DNA of 64,000 nucleotides from Labrys sp. WJW (GTDB lineage: Bacteria > Pseudomonadota > Alphaproteobacteria > Rhizobiales > Labraceae), in assembly GCF_001676615.1 (NCBI RefSeq), contig NZ_LYXZ01000040.1, positions 147,304 to 211,303 on the forward strand, given 5' to 3'. Each line of letters begins with the position of its first letter. Within the stretch, counting starts at the first letter, position 1. The notes below the pieces were generated by a model, which was not told where the DNA came from, searched no databases, and saw only the letters and a list, made by a program, of their open reading frames with translations. The position numbers and the translations under genes are program-made. Of the stretch, positions 7,977 through 16,383 are shown one piece after another.

Positions 7977-9011
7977 TTAACTTGGAGCCAGGGCATGGCC
8001 GCGAATGCGCCAACCGAGCGTGAGCGGGGTTTCGGGCTCGATCGTGAGCGCCGTGCGCACGCCGGCAAGCGCGATGGGATTGTCCGAGGCGGCGATCACC
8101 GATCCGAAATCAAAGGCCGAGGCCACCGGCTCGACGCCCACGCAAAGATGCCGCCCGTTCCAGGGCGGGAACTTGCGCCCGCGATTGCTCATCCACAAGA
8201 GGCAGGACGGGAGCTTCGCCGTGTCCCAATCGAGATCCCAGGCGACGCGATCATGCTCGTCGACGAGATGCACGCCGCCTTCGATGCCGCACAGCTGCAA
8301 GATGTCCTCGCGGTCATCGGCAAAGGGCAGTCTGTCGAAACGTTCGCTGCCGCCCGCTTTCACCACGACATCGGCAAGTGTCGTGAACCGGCGATCCGGC
8401 TCGGCCCGCGCCGCCGGCTCCGCGACCGGATGGGTCAGGCCGAACCGATAGGGGCCGGGCTCGATGCGGAAGGATCCCGGCGCACCGCGCAGGGCGAAGT
8501 TGGGATGAAAGCCGAAGGGCCTGACACAACGGCGCCGGGCCCGGATCTCGACGCAGACCTCCAGCCCGGGCTGCCCATCGATCGGCCGGATCGTGCGCGT
8601 GATCCGCTCGATCGGCGAATCGCCGGGATAATCGAGGCCGAGCGTGATCGCCTCCTGCGTGCGAGACACCAGCTTCCATTCAGCAGCCGCGCTGTAGCCA
8701 TGCAGCAGGCGGTCGCTCGGGACCAGCGGATGGGCAGCCTCCGGCAGCGAGGCATCCACCAGCCTCCGCCAGGCGCCGACCAACGGATCATCGCCGCCAT
8801 AGAGCCGCCCAAAGGGCAGGCAGGGCCAATCGCCGCGCAGATTCGCCAGGCCTGGCTCGACCGTCTCGCCGGCCGTGATCCAGGGCGCCTCGTGGAAGGG
8901 TTCGACGAAGCGGCCGTCCTCGAGGCGAAAGCGCACGCCGCCCAGAGCGGCGGCGCCGTCATGCACCGTCACCTGACCGTGTGACCAGTCGAGCGAGAAG
9001 GATTGCGGCAT
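7977..9011 (-). CDS. Aldose 1-epimerase-like protein
   Basis: A 344-residue protein of the galactose-mutarotase fold. Recognisable features are the RPFGFHPNFAL region, where the histidine corresponds to a catalytic base position, LLWMSNRGRKFPPWNGRHLCVGVEP, where Glu is the likely second catalytic residue, and the beta-sandwich repeats around ITRTIRPIDGQPGLEV. Such enzymes interconvert alpha and beta anomers of sugars. It is downstream of the sugar ABC operon on the same strand, 159 bp after the substrate-binding gene, with a palindromic element in between, so it may process the imported sugar. Confidence 0.8.
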   Translation of the reverse strand: MPQSFSLDWSHGQVTVHDGAAALGGVRFRLEDGRFVEPFHEAPWITAGETVEPGLANLRGDWPCLPFGRLYGGDDPLVGAWRRLVDASLPEAAHPLVPSDRLLHGYSAAAEWKLVSRTQEAITLGLDYPGDSPIERITRTIRPIDGQPGLEVCVEIRARRRCVRPFGFHPNFALRGAPGSFRIEPGPYRFGLTHPVAEPAARAEPDRRFTTLADVVVKAGGSERFDRLPFADDREDILQLCGIEGGVHLVDEHDRVAWDLDWDTAKLPSCLLWMSNRGRKFPPWNGRHLCVGVEPVASAFDFGSVIAASDNPIALAGVRTALTIEPETPLTLGWRIRGHALAPS

Positions 9012-9047
9012 GTGAATGTCCCGAATGTCTGAACGAAGGTGGCTCGA

Positions 9048-9147
9048 CCCTTGTCATTGCCGGGCTCGACCCGGCAATCCAGTCTTGCGTTCGAAGCGGC
9101 GACGACCGGTGCGCTGGATGCCCGGGTCAAGCCCGGGCATGACAAAG
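9048..9147. repeat. Nested intergenic palindrome (REP/BIME-like)
   Basis: Two hairpins, ATTGCCGGG/CCCGGCAAT (9056-9078) and ATGCCCGGG/CCCGGGCAT (9118-9140), are themselves arranged as a larger inverted repeat whose outer arms are TTGTCAT and ATGACAA. Elements of this look are common between genes in Hyphomicrobiales. It separates the aldose-epimerase gene from the substrate-binding protein gene. Confidence 0.8.
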
Positions 9148-9170
9148 GTCCTCCCCCTTCGCCGGTTCGG

Positions 9171-10190
9171 CTAGAACTTGAATTCCTCGACATTGGCCGG
9201 CGTGACGATCTTAGCGGGACCGAGGACCACTTCGCCCTTTTCGCCCACCGTATAGTCGCCGAGCCGCCCGGCCTTGAACTTGTCGCCCGGCTTGCCCTCG
9301 ATCTTGCACTGCGCCAATTGCTGGGCGCCGTAATAGGTGAGGTAGCCGAGATCCTTGACGTTCCACCAGATGTCCTGGACGGAGCCGTTCTGAATGTATT
9401 TCTTGATCAGGGTGGCCGGTGCCAGGCCCGTCAGCTTGACCTTGCCGAGGCTGCCCGCCTGTTCGAGGGCGCGCGCCGCGGCCGGCAGGCCGATGCCGGC
9501 GGGAATGATGATGCCCTTGAGGTTGGGAAAGGCCTGGACGAGGGCCAGGGCCTGCTGCTGGTTGACCTGCTCGCTCTCCTGGCCATAGGCGATCTGCACC
9601 AGCTTCATCTTGGCGAATTTCGGCTCCTTCATCTTGTTCTTGATGAAGTCGATCCAGGCGTTCTGGTTGGTGGCGGTCGGGGTGGAGGAGAGGATGGCGA
9701 AATCCCCCTCATAGCCGATCATCTGCCCCATGCTTTCCAGCATCATCTCGGCCAGGCTGTCGCCCTTGGCCTGGTTGAAGAACAATGCGCGGGCCGCTTC
9801 CGAGACGTCGGAATCGTAGGAGACGATCTTGACGCCCTGCTTGGCGGCGCGCTTGAGGGCGGGCGCCACGGCATTGGCGTCATTGCCGGAGATGGCGATG
9901 ACATCGACCTTCTGGGACACGAGATTGTTGATGAATTCGATCTGGGCTTCGGCGGTCGCCTGGGACGGCGCCTGCTGGATCACCTTGCCGCCGATCTCCT
10001 TCTGGGCCTCCTCCGCCCCGGTCCTGGCGACCTGGAAATAGGGGTCGGTGTCGAGCTTGGGCAGGAAGCCGACGGTAACCGGCTCCTTGGCGCATTTCTC
10101 GGCCGCGAGGGCCGGGACCGCTGCGCCGAGCAGGATGGCCGTGGTCAGGATCAGGTGTGTTCTCATCGCTCTTTTCATCGCTGTTCTCAT
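9171..10190 (-). CDS. Sugar ABC transporter substrate-binding protein (LsrB/RhaS-like)
   Basis: Periplasmic binding protein of the simple-sugar family (peripla_BP_4), 339 residues. Residues 1-29 are a signal peptide ending AVPALAA. The mature start VTVGFLPKLDTDPYFQVAR and the blocks AISGNDANAVAPALKRA, IVSYDSDV and TNQNAWIDF align best with LsrB (autoinducer-2) and rhizobial RhaS (rhamnose) proteins. LsrB's PDANA pocket segment is replaced by PAGIG, and no lsr processing genes are present, so AI-2 is unlikely. A strong ribosome site (GGAGGAG) precedes the ATG at 10190. Last transport gene of the operon; expressed highest in such systems. Ligand unknown. Confidence 0.87.
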   Translation of the reverse strand: MRTAMKRAMRTHLILTTAILLGAAVPALAAEKCAKEPVTVGFLPKLDTDPYFQVARTGAEEAQKEIGGKVIQQAPSQATAEAQIEFINNLVSQKVDVIAISGNDANAVAPALKRAAKQGVKIVSYDSDVSEAARALFFNQAKGDSLAEMMLESMGQMIGYEGDFAILSSTPTATNQNAWIDFIKNKMKEPKFAKMKLVQIAYGQESEQVNQQQALALVQAFPNLKGIIIPAGIGLPAAARALEQAGSLGKVKLTGLAPATLIKKYIQNGSVQDIWWNVKDLGYLTYYGAQQLAQCKIEGKPGDKFKAGRLGDYTVGEKGEVVLGPAKIVTPANVEEFKF

Positions 10191-10245
10191 GGGCTCGTCT
10201 CCTCCTTCACGCCTTTTCGAGGTCGTTGTTGGTCTACGCTTTCAG

Positions 10246-11256
10246 TCAGGTCGTCCGTTCCGGCCCTTTCGGCAGGCCGGCTGTCTTGAACTTTGCCTGG
10301 AGGCCGCCATAGAGGCGCTGGGCCGTGGTGCTGAGCAGCAGCGAGAAGATCAGCAACAGCCCGATGACGGTGCCCTGCGCATCGCCGCCGATCTGGCTCA
10401 GGCCCAGCACGTTGCGCAGCGTGGCGATCAGCACCAGCGCCAGGAACACGCCGGTGAGCTTGCCCTTGCCGCCGAAGACGCTGACGCCGCCGAGCAGCGC
10501 GATGGTGATCACGTCGAGTTCCAGGCCGATGGCATTGTCGGCCCGCGCATTGGCGAGGCGGGCGGTGAATACGATGGAAGCGATGGCGCAGATGAAGCCG
10601 CTGAGCACGAACAGGCCGAGGCGGATGCGCGCCACCCGCACGCCGGCATAGAGCGCGGTATCGGGGCTGCCGCCGATGGCATAGATGCGCCGGCCGATGC
10701 CGCTCATCTGCAGGAGGACGGCAAATACCGGCGCCAGCACGAGGAAGGGCACGATCGTCCAGGGAATCGGCGTGTCGCCCAGCGTATCGATGCCGAAATC
10801 GGTGAAGCTTTCGGGAAACTCGTTCACCGAGCCGGTGCCGAGCAGGATGTAGCCGATGCCGCGGAACATCGCCATGGTGCCGAGGGTGACAACCAGCGAC
10901 GGCAGGCCGAGATAGGTGACCAGCACGCCGTTGAAGGCGCCGGCCAGGATGCCCGCCAGCAGCGCCAGCGCGATCGCCCCCTCCAGCGGCAGGCCCTCGC
11001 GGATCAGCAGGCCGAACACCACGCTGCACAGGGCCAGGATGCTGGCAACCGACAGGTCGATCTCGCGGGCGATGATCAGCAGCACCATGGGCAGCACGAT
11101 GAGGGCTCGCTCGGATGCGCCGGCAATGGCCTGCGAGATGTTGAAGACCGTGGCGAAGTTCGGCACCGCGAAGACCGCATAGGCGAGCACCACCAGCGTC
11201 AGCAGGGCCAGGAAATTCTCCCAGCTGGCGATCCTTTCGACGAGGCTGGCCTTCAT
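10246..11256 (-). CDS. Sugar ABC transporter permease
   Basis: Inner-membrane permease of the ribose/xylose/rhamnose type (BPD_transp_2), 336 residues with about nine to ten hydrophobic segments. The ReIDLSVASILALCSVV-like segment is the family hallmark (REIDLSVASI), and GGVSVFGGKGKLTGVFLA is the conserved cytoplasmic loop that contacts the ATPase. Its ATG overlaps the stop of the upstream fusion gene as ATGA, so the two are translationally coupled. It pairs with the permease half of the fusion protein to form the membrane channel. Confidence 0.9.
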   Translation of the reverse strand: MKASLVERIASWENFLALLTLVVLAYAVFAVPNFATVFNISQAIAGASERALIVLPMVLLIIAREIDLSVASILALCSVVFGLLIREGLPLEGAIALALLAGILAGAFNGVLVTYLGLPSLVVTLGTMAMFRGIGYILLGTGSVNEFPESFTDFGIDTLGDTPIPWTIVPFLVLAPVFAVLLQMSGIGRRIYAIGGSPDTALYAGVRVARIRLGLFVLSGFICAIASIVFTARLANARADNAIGLELDVITIALLGGVSVFGGKGKLTGVFLALVLIATLRNVLGLSQIGGDAQGTVIGLLLIFSLLLSTTAQRLYGGLQAKFKTAGLPKGPERTT

Positions 11257-13841
11257 CGCGCCCTCCGTCCCTGCTGGGTTCGCCGCCCGATCACGGTGTC
11301 GACACCAATGGCGAGCAGGATAACGAGGCCATAGACCCCCTGCAGCCAGAGCGGATCGACGCGCACCAGCGTCAGGCCGTTCTGGATCACCAGGAGCGTC
11401 AGCGCACCGAGCGCGACGCCCAACACCGTTCCGGCACCGCCCCTGATGGCGACGCCGCCGACCACCACCGAGGCGATCACGGTGAGCTCGAAGCCGAGCG
11501 CCACGCGGGCATCGATGGTGGCATAGCGTGAGGCCCACAAGGCGCCGTCGAAACCGGCCAGCAGGCCCGCCAGCATGAAGGCGCCGAGGACGAGCGCGGT
11601 GCGGCGGATGCCGATCAGGGCGGCTCCATCCGGATTGGAACCGATGGCATAGAGCTCCCGGCCAACTGGCCAATGCTTCAGGATCGCGCCGATCGCAACC
11701 AGGCAGGCAAGGGCAATGAGGATCACGGCCGGAATGCCGGCGATACGGGCGCTGGTCATGTCGAGCCAGGCCTGCGGCACCTGGTCGGCGCTGATCTGCC
11801 GCCCGCCCGCCCACAGGCTGTTCAGGCCGCGGAAGACCGAGAGCGTGCCGAGCGTGACCACGATCGCCGGCACCCGGCCAAGGGTCACCACCAGCCCGTT
11901 GAGGGCGCCGCAGGCAAGGCCGATGGCGCAGGCCGTGGCAACGCCGAGCAAGACCGAACTGCCGGGATGGGCGTGCATGAAGCTGGCAGCGCCATAAGCC
12001 GACAGGCCGATCACCGAGGCCACCGACAGGTCGATGTTGCGTGTGAGCAGGACCAGCATCTGGCCCACGGCGACGATCATGAGGAGCGCCGCATCCATGG
12101 CGATGGCGGTGAGGTTTTCGGGGCTGACCATGCGTGGATTGAGGAACATCACCGGGAGGACCACGGCCGCCATGGCGCCGACCAGCCCGACCTCGCGCCG
12201 GCGCAGCAGCGCCTTGAGCCAGCCAGCCTCGGCCTCCTCGGTCTTGGCCTCCTCGGTCTTGGCGGTCTCATCGCGCCGCATTTGCGGAGCCTCGATGGCC
12301 AGGGCGCCGCCGGCATCGGTGGCCGCGCGGATCACCTTTTCCTGATCAGCCTCTGCGCGTGTGAAGGCGCCGGCCATCCGGCCCTCGCGCAGCACGACGA
12401 TGCGGTCGCACATGCTCACCAGTTCCGGCAGTTCGGAGGAGATCAGGATGATCGCCAGGCCCTGCTGGGCCAGTTCGGCGATCATGGTATGGACTTCGGA
12501 CTTGCTTTCGACGTCGATGCCCTGGGTCGGCTCGTCGAGGATGAGGAGCCTGGGTTGGGTGGCGAGCCATTTCGACAGCACCACCTTCTGCTGATTGCCG
12601 CCCGAGAGCGTCTTCACGGGCTGGTCGAAGCTGCGGAATTTCAGTTTCAGCCGCTTGAGATGCGGCTCGACCAGGGACAGTTCCTGCCGCCGCATCACCA
12701 ACCCGGCCATCGTCGCCTTCTCGATCACCGGCAGGGAGGCATTGTCGAGAATGGGAAAATCCATCACCAGGCTCTGGCCGAGCCGGTCTTCCGAGACATA
12801 GGCGATGCCAGCGGCCATGGCGGCGGGCGGGTCGGCGAAGGCCACCGCCTTGCCCGCCATCTCGATGCTGCCGGCCGTCGGCTGGTCGATGCCGAACAGC
12901 ACGCGGGCAATCTCGGTGCGCCCGCTCCCGACCAGCCCGCCGAGACCGAGGATCTCGCCGGCCCGGACATTGAAGGAGACATCGTCGAACGCCCCTTCGC
13001 GCGACAGGCCGGAGACAGCGAGCACCTCCGCGCCAGGCTTGGACTCCCATTGCGGATAGATGGCCTTGAGCGGCCGCCCGATCATCATCTGCACGGCCTG
13101 GTCGCGGTCGAGTTCAACAGCCCGCTTCACGCCGATCAGATGGCCGTCGCGCAGCACGGCGATGCGGTCGGCGATCCGGAAGATCTCCTCCATGCGATGG
13201 CCCACGAACATCATCGCCACCTGCCGCGCCTTGAGATCGGCGACCACGGCGAAGAGACGCTCGACCTCGCGCTGGGACAGGGCCGCCGTCGGCTCGTCCA
13301 TGATCAGCACCTTGGCATTGACCGACAAGGCACGGGCGATCTCGACCAGTTGCTGCTCGGAGGTGCGCAGCTCCTTCAAGGGATCCTCGGGCGAGCATTG
13401 CAGCCCGACGACATCGAGCAGGGCGCGCGCCTCCTCGCGCATGCGCTCATAGTCGATGCGGGCCAGCGAGCGTCGCGGCATGTGGCCGACGAAGATGTTC
13501 TCGAACACCGTCAGGTCGCCGAACAGGCCGGGATGCTGGTGCATCACCGCAATGCCGCGGCGCTGTGCCTCCAGCGGCGACCAATGCTCCACCGGCTGGC
13601 CGCCGATGGTCACCGCCCCCTCGTCAGGCCTGTAGACGCCGGCGAGCAGCTTGACGCAGGTGCTCTTGCCCGCGCCGTTCTCGCCCAGCAGGGCCAGCAC
13701 CTCGCCGGGCAGGAGATCGAAACTGGCATGGGAAAGGGCGATCGTCCCCCCGAAACGCTTGGAGGCATTCGCCAGGCCGGCAGCCGCGACGGGAGACGCG
13801 ATCGAGGCTCCGAAATCCTCATCGGCCAGGCTGCTCTTCAT
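11253..13841 (-). CDS. Sugar ABC transporter ATPase-permease fusion
   Basis: An 862-residue protein joining a complete two-domain sugar ATPase (about 1-505) to a permease (about 535-862). NBD1 has Walker A GENGAGKST and the Walker B LIMDEPTAAL; NBD2 has the degenerate GLVGSGRTE typical of RbsA/XylG ATPases, the signature LSGGNQQKVVL and LILDEPTQGID. The linker carries a duplicated AKTEE unit. The permease half has RNIDLSVASVIGLSAYG and GGVAIRGGAGTVLGVALG. Normally these are separate genes (for example RhaT and RhaP). First gene of the transport operon, start ATG 13841 with only a weak ribosome site. The frame is intact across the junction. Confidence 0.9.
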   Translation of the reverse strand: MKSSLADEDFGASIASPVAAAGLANASKRFGGTIALSHASFDLLPGEVLALLGENGAGKSTCVKLLAGVYRPDEGAVTIGGQPVEHWSPLEAQRRGIAVMHQHPGLFGDLTVFENIFVGHMPRRSLARIDYERMREEARALLDVVGLQCSPEDPLKELRTSEQQLVEIARALSVNAKVLIMDEPTAALSQREVERLFAVVADLKARQVAMMFVGHRMEEIFRIADRIAVLRDGHLIGVKRAVELDRDQAVQMMIGRPLKAIYPQWESKPGAEVLAVSGLSREGAFDDVSFNVRAGEILGLGGLVGSGRTEIARVLFGIDQPTAGSIEMAGKAVAFADPPAAMAAGIAYVSEDRLGQSLVMDFPILDNASLPVIEKATMAGLVMRRQELSLVEPHLKRLKLKFRSFDQPVKTLSGGNQQKVVLSKWLATQPRLLILDEPTQGIDVESKSEVHTMIAELAQQGLAIILISSELPELVSMCDRIVVLREGRMAGAFTRAEADQEKVIRAATDAGGALAIEAPQMRRDETAKTEEAKTEEAEAGWLKALLRRREVGLVGAMAAVVLPVMFLNPRMVSPENLTAIAMDAALLMIVAVGQMLVLLTRNIDLSVASVIGLSAYGAASFMHAHPGSSVLLGVATACAIGLACGALNGLVVTLGRVPAIVVTLGTLSVFRGLNSLWAGGRQISADQVPQAWLDMTSARIAGIPAVILIALACLVAIGAILKHWPVGRELYAIGSNPDGAALIGIRRTALVLGAFMLAGLLAGFDGALWASRYATIDARVALGFELTVIASVVVGGVAIRGGAGTVLGVALGALTLLVIQNGLTLVRVDPLWLQGVYGLVILLAIGVDTVIGRRTQQGRRAR

Positions 13842-13900
13842 GGCATTGCCCGCCAGCGATGACGCGACCGAGATACGCCCACCATCATCGTCCCCTCACC

Positions 13901-13929
13901 TTTAATTATTAAAGCAAATGGATATATCG
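13901..13929. promoter_or_regulatory. Candidate ROK-regulator operator upstream of the sugar ABC operon
   Basis: An AT-rich block 60 bp upstream of the fusion gene contains ATTATTAAAGCA (13905-13916), also present at 15284-15295 upstream of the ROK gene. TTTAATTATTAAA is itself an imperfect dyad. Such AT-rich dyads are usual NagC/Mlc-type sites; assignment is inference. Confidence 0.5.
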
Positions 13930-13963
13930 ATGCTCCCGAGCTGTCAAGTGCGGGACCGCCCCG

Positions 13964-15235
13964 CTAGCCGGCGCCGATATAGGTCTTCAGGCTGGCTCGG
14001 CCGATACCCGGCGCCTTGGCCTTCACCAGCGTGGCGCTGTCGGGCGCGAACATGGCGTAGAGCGGCAGGATGGCCGCACCGATGGCCGCCGCCCGCGGCC
14101 CCATGGTGCCAACCTCGATCGCGGGCGCGAACAGGCCTTCGGGCACGATCTCTCCGAAGCGACGCGACACCGCCTCGACCGTACGCTGCAGGATGGCGGC
14201 CGGCAGGATGCCGTCGATCACGATGGCCGAGACATCGACGACGGCGATGGCACCGACGATCGCCTGAGCCAGGGCGTCGGCGCAGTCCTCGACCCACTCG
14301 CCGAGAAAGGGCTCGGCCTTCTCGCCGATGTCATCGAGTTCGAGAGCCCGTCGGATCGGCACGCCGTTCTGGCGCAGATGGTTGGTGAGCACATAGATCG
14401 AAGCCCGGCGCAGCAGGATTTCGAAAGGCCCTTTCGGCGCCGGCACGCTCGACAGCAGCGAAGGCGTCACCGGATAGGGACCGAAGGCCGCCGAATTGCC
14501 GTTCGGGCCGGTTTCCAGATTGCCGTTGATGATCAGCCCGCCGCCGATGAAGGTGGAGATGAAAAGATAGATGAAATCCCGCACCTCGCGGCCCCGGCCA
14601 TAGACGAGCTCGGCCGTCGCCGCGCCGGAGGCGTCGTTTTCGAAGAAAAGCGGCAGGTCGATGCTGTCGCCCAGGGCCTTGGCGAAGTCGAAATCCTCCC
14701 AGGCCTGGGTAATCGAAGCCGGCATGCCCAGTTCCTTGGTCCAGCTGTCCATGAAATAGGGCATCGCCACCCCGACACCGACCACCCGGCCGCGCAGATC
14801 GGGCGCCAGGCCGGCCCGGAAGGTGCGGACATAGGCGGCCGCCAGTTCCGCCACCACCTGCGGCTCGGGATATTCGTATTCGCTGGTCTCCATGCGCAGG
14901 GTCCGGCCGGTGAAATCGACCAGCACGGCATCGAAGGCCCGCCGGCCGACATGCAGGCCGATCGAGAAGGCGCCGTCGGGCGCCGGCGCATAGAGGGTGG
15001 AAGGCTGCCCGACCTGTCCGGCGCGCTTGCCCTCATGGCGGACCAGCCCGACTTCCTCGAGGTGATCGACGATGACGGCCACGGCCTGGGGCGTGAGATT
15101 GGCGGAACGGGCGAGCTCTGCCTTGGAAGCCCGGCCAAGGCGCTGCAACGCCTCGAGCACCACGCGCTCATTGTAGCGCCGCACCTGGACGGAATTGCTG
15201 CCCTTGCGGCTTTCCGGAGCGAACTGGCTCGACAT
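13964..15235 (-). CDS. ROK-family transcriptional regulator
   Basis: A repressor-type ROK protein of about 423 residues. Residues 15-75 form a winged helix-turn-helix (YNERVVLEALQRLGRASKAEL, then LTPQAVAVIVDHLEEVGLV), followed by the sugar-kinase-like ROK domain (FSIGLHVGRRAFDAVLVDF, FFENDASGAATAELVYG, and FISTFIGGGLIINGNL). The zinc-binding CxCGxxGC motif of canonical ROK proteins is missing; the corresponding stretch reads FGPYPVTPSLLSS. I prefer the start at 15235 (MSSQFAPES) over 15244. It lies immediately upstream of the sugar ABC operon on the same strand and probably senses the sugar and represses the operon and itself. Confidence 0.88.
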   Translation of the reverse strand: MSSQFAPESRKGSNSVQVRRYNERVVLEALQRLGRASKAELARSANLTPQAVAVIVDHLEEVGLVRHEGKRAGQVGQPSTLYAPAPDGAFSIGLHVGRRAFDAVLVDFTGRTLRMETSEYEYPEPQVVAELAAAYVRTFRAGLAPDLRGRVVGVGVAMPYFMDSWTKELGMPASITQAWEDFDFAKALGDSIDLPLFFENDASGAATAELVYGRGREVRDFIYLFISTFIGGGLIINGNLETGPNGNSAAFGPYPVTPSLLSSVPAPKGPFEILLRRASIYVLTNHLRQNGVPIRRALELDDIGEKAEPFLGEWVEDCADALAQAIVGAIAVVDVSAIVIDGILPAAILQRTVEAVSRRFGEIVPEGLFAPAIEVGTMGPRAAAIGAAILPLYAMFAPDSATLVKAKAPGIGRASLKTYIGAG

Positions 15236-15281
15236 GCGCGGCACTCTTCAATTTGCGGGCTATCACTTCCCGGGAAGGAAG

Positions 15282-15310
15282 TTATTATTAAAGCATTTTG
15301 ATTAATTATC
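15282..15310. promoter_or_regulatory. Candidate ROK autoregulatory operator
   Basis: AT-rich block about 50 bp upstream of the ROK gene start, sharing ATTATTAAAGCA with the block upstream of the sugar ABC operon and followed by GATTAATTATC. In otherwise GC-rich DNA, two such matching blocks bracketing the regulator gene point to its binding sites. Confidence 0.5.
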
Positions 15311-15601
15311 AAGGAAGTTCGCTCATCCTTAAAACATGGCAACGCCCCTAATCCCTCTTGCGCAATGCCTAACCTGGCCATCATGCCAAATTGCTTCGCG
15401 GCCTCCACCATGCCCGGATGTAACTGGCACGAAAGCATCCCCAGGTTTCTTCTTTGCCGTCGACCCGTTTGCGATCATCCGAGAAGTCAGCTTGACCAGA
15501 CCTCACGTCATATAGCGGCCGACTGTGGCCAGCCGGTCACATACTCGGGCGCACAAGCATGCTACCCATTGCGCAACTTTGCGTTGAAGAGACTGAAGCA
15601 G
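15311..15601. other. Promoter region of the porin-like gene, no gene seen
   Basis: Divergent intergenic region between the ROK gene and the outer membrane protein gene. Open frames that cross it are out of character with real coding sequence. It must hold the promoter of the 15602 gene; no confident -35/-10 pair or terminator could be picked out. Confidence 0.4.
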
Positions 15602-16315
15602 ATGAAAATATGTTTCGCGGCAGCTATCCTGGTCCTGAGCGCCTGTGGCGCTTCGGCGGCCGATCTTGCAATCGCGCCGGCGGAACCGGTCGCTCCGGCA
15701 ACTATCTATGACTGGACTGGTCCCTATGTCGGCGCCCATGTAGGGTTTGGCTGGGGTCGGGAGCGCGATGACCAGAGCCGTCTGTTTCCTCCTGAAACCG
15801 ATCCCGGCACTGGCGGCGGCGGCGTCGACAAATACGACATGGATGGGTTCCTGGGAGGCGTGCACGCAGGTTACAACTACCAGACGGCCCAGTTCGTGCT
15901 GGGTGCCGAAGGCGACATCGACTATTCCGGCTTCAAGGGCACGGGACACGGGACCTATCTGGGCGGCACCGTTCCCCGTACGCTCAAGATGGAGAATCGC
16001 TGGCAGGGCTCAGCCCGGCTGCGGGCCGGCTATGCCGTCGACAACGTGCTGCTCTATGCCACGGGCGGCCTCGCCCTCGCCGAAGGAAAGCTGACAAGTT
16101 CCGGTCCGAACATTGCGACCACCAGTTCCAGCAAGACCCATCTGGGCTGGACGGCGGGGCTCGGCGCCGAATATGCTTTCACGCAGAACTGGATAGGGCG
16201 CGCCGAGGTTCGATACACCGATTTCCAGAAGAAGCGCTACGCAACCTCCGACGGTCTCGTGAAGGCACGTTGGGATGAAGCGACCGCGAGTCTCGGCGTC
16301 AGCTACAAGTTCTGA
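15602..16315 (+). CDS. Outer membrane beta-barrel protein (Omp25/RopB-like)
   Basis: A 237-residue outer membrane protein. A signal peptide (1-20, ending CGASA) precedes the mature N-terminus ADLAIAPAEPVAP. Then comes the conserved YDWTGPYVGAHVGFGWG, followed by alternating amphipathic strands (GGVHAGYNYQTAQFVLGAEGD, split by a loop; SARLRAGYAVDNVLLYATGG; LGWTAGLGAEYAF) and the terminal aromatic residue in ASLGVSYKF, needed for BAM-mediated insertion. This is the eight-stranded barrel family abundant in Brucella and Rhizobium. The lysine-rich start MKICFAAA follows a purine-rich GAAGCAG. A structural or surface role is usual for the family. Confidence 0.9.
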   Translation: MKICFAAAILVLSACGASAADLAIAPAEPVAPATIYDWTGPYVGAHVGFGWGRERDDQSRLFPPETDPGTGGGGVDKYDMDGFLGGVHAGYNYQTAQFVLGAEGDIDYSGFKGTGHGTYLGGTVPRTLKMENRWQGSARLRAGYAVDNVLLYATGGLALAEGKLTSSGPNIATTSSSKTHLGWTAGLGAEYAFTQNWIGRAEVRYTDFQKKRYATSDGLVKARWDEATASLGVSYKF

Positions 16316-16383
16316 CGCGCACCGTCGTTCTTGGGAGCCGCGCCCAGGGTGGGGCCGTGAGCGCGCGCCAAGCTGGTAGCAAA

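Noticed and set aside
9171..10190. Autoinducer-2 (Lsr) uptake system
   Set aside because: Binding-protein pocket residues differ and no lsrK, lsrF, lsrG or lsrR is nearby; a ROK regulator controls the operon.
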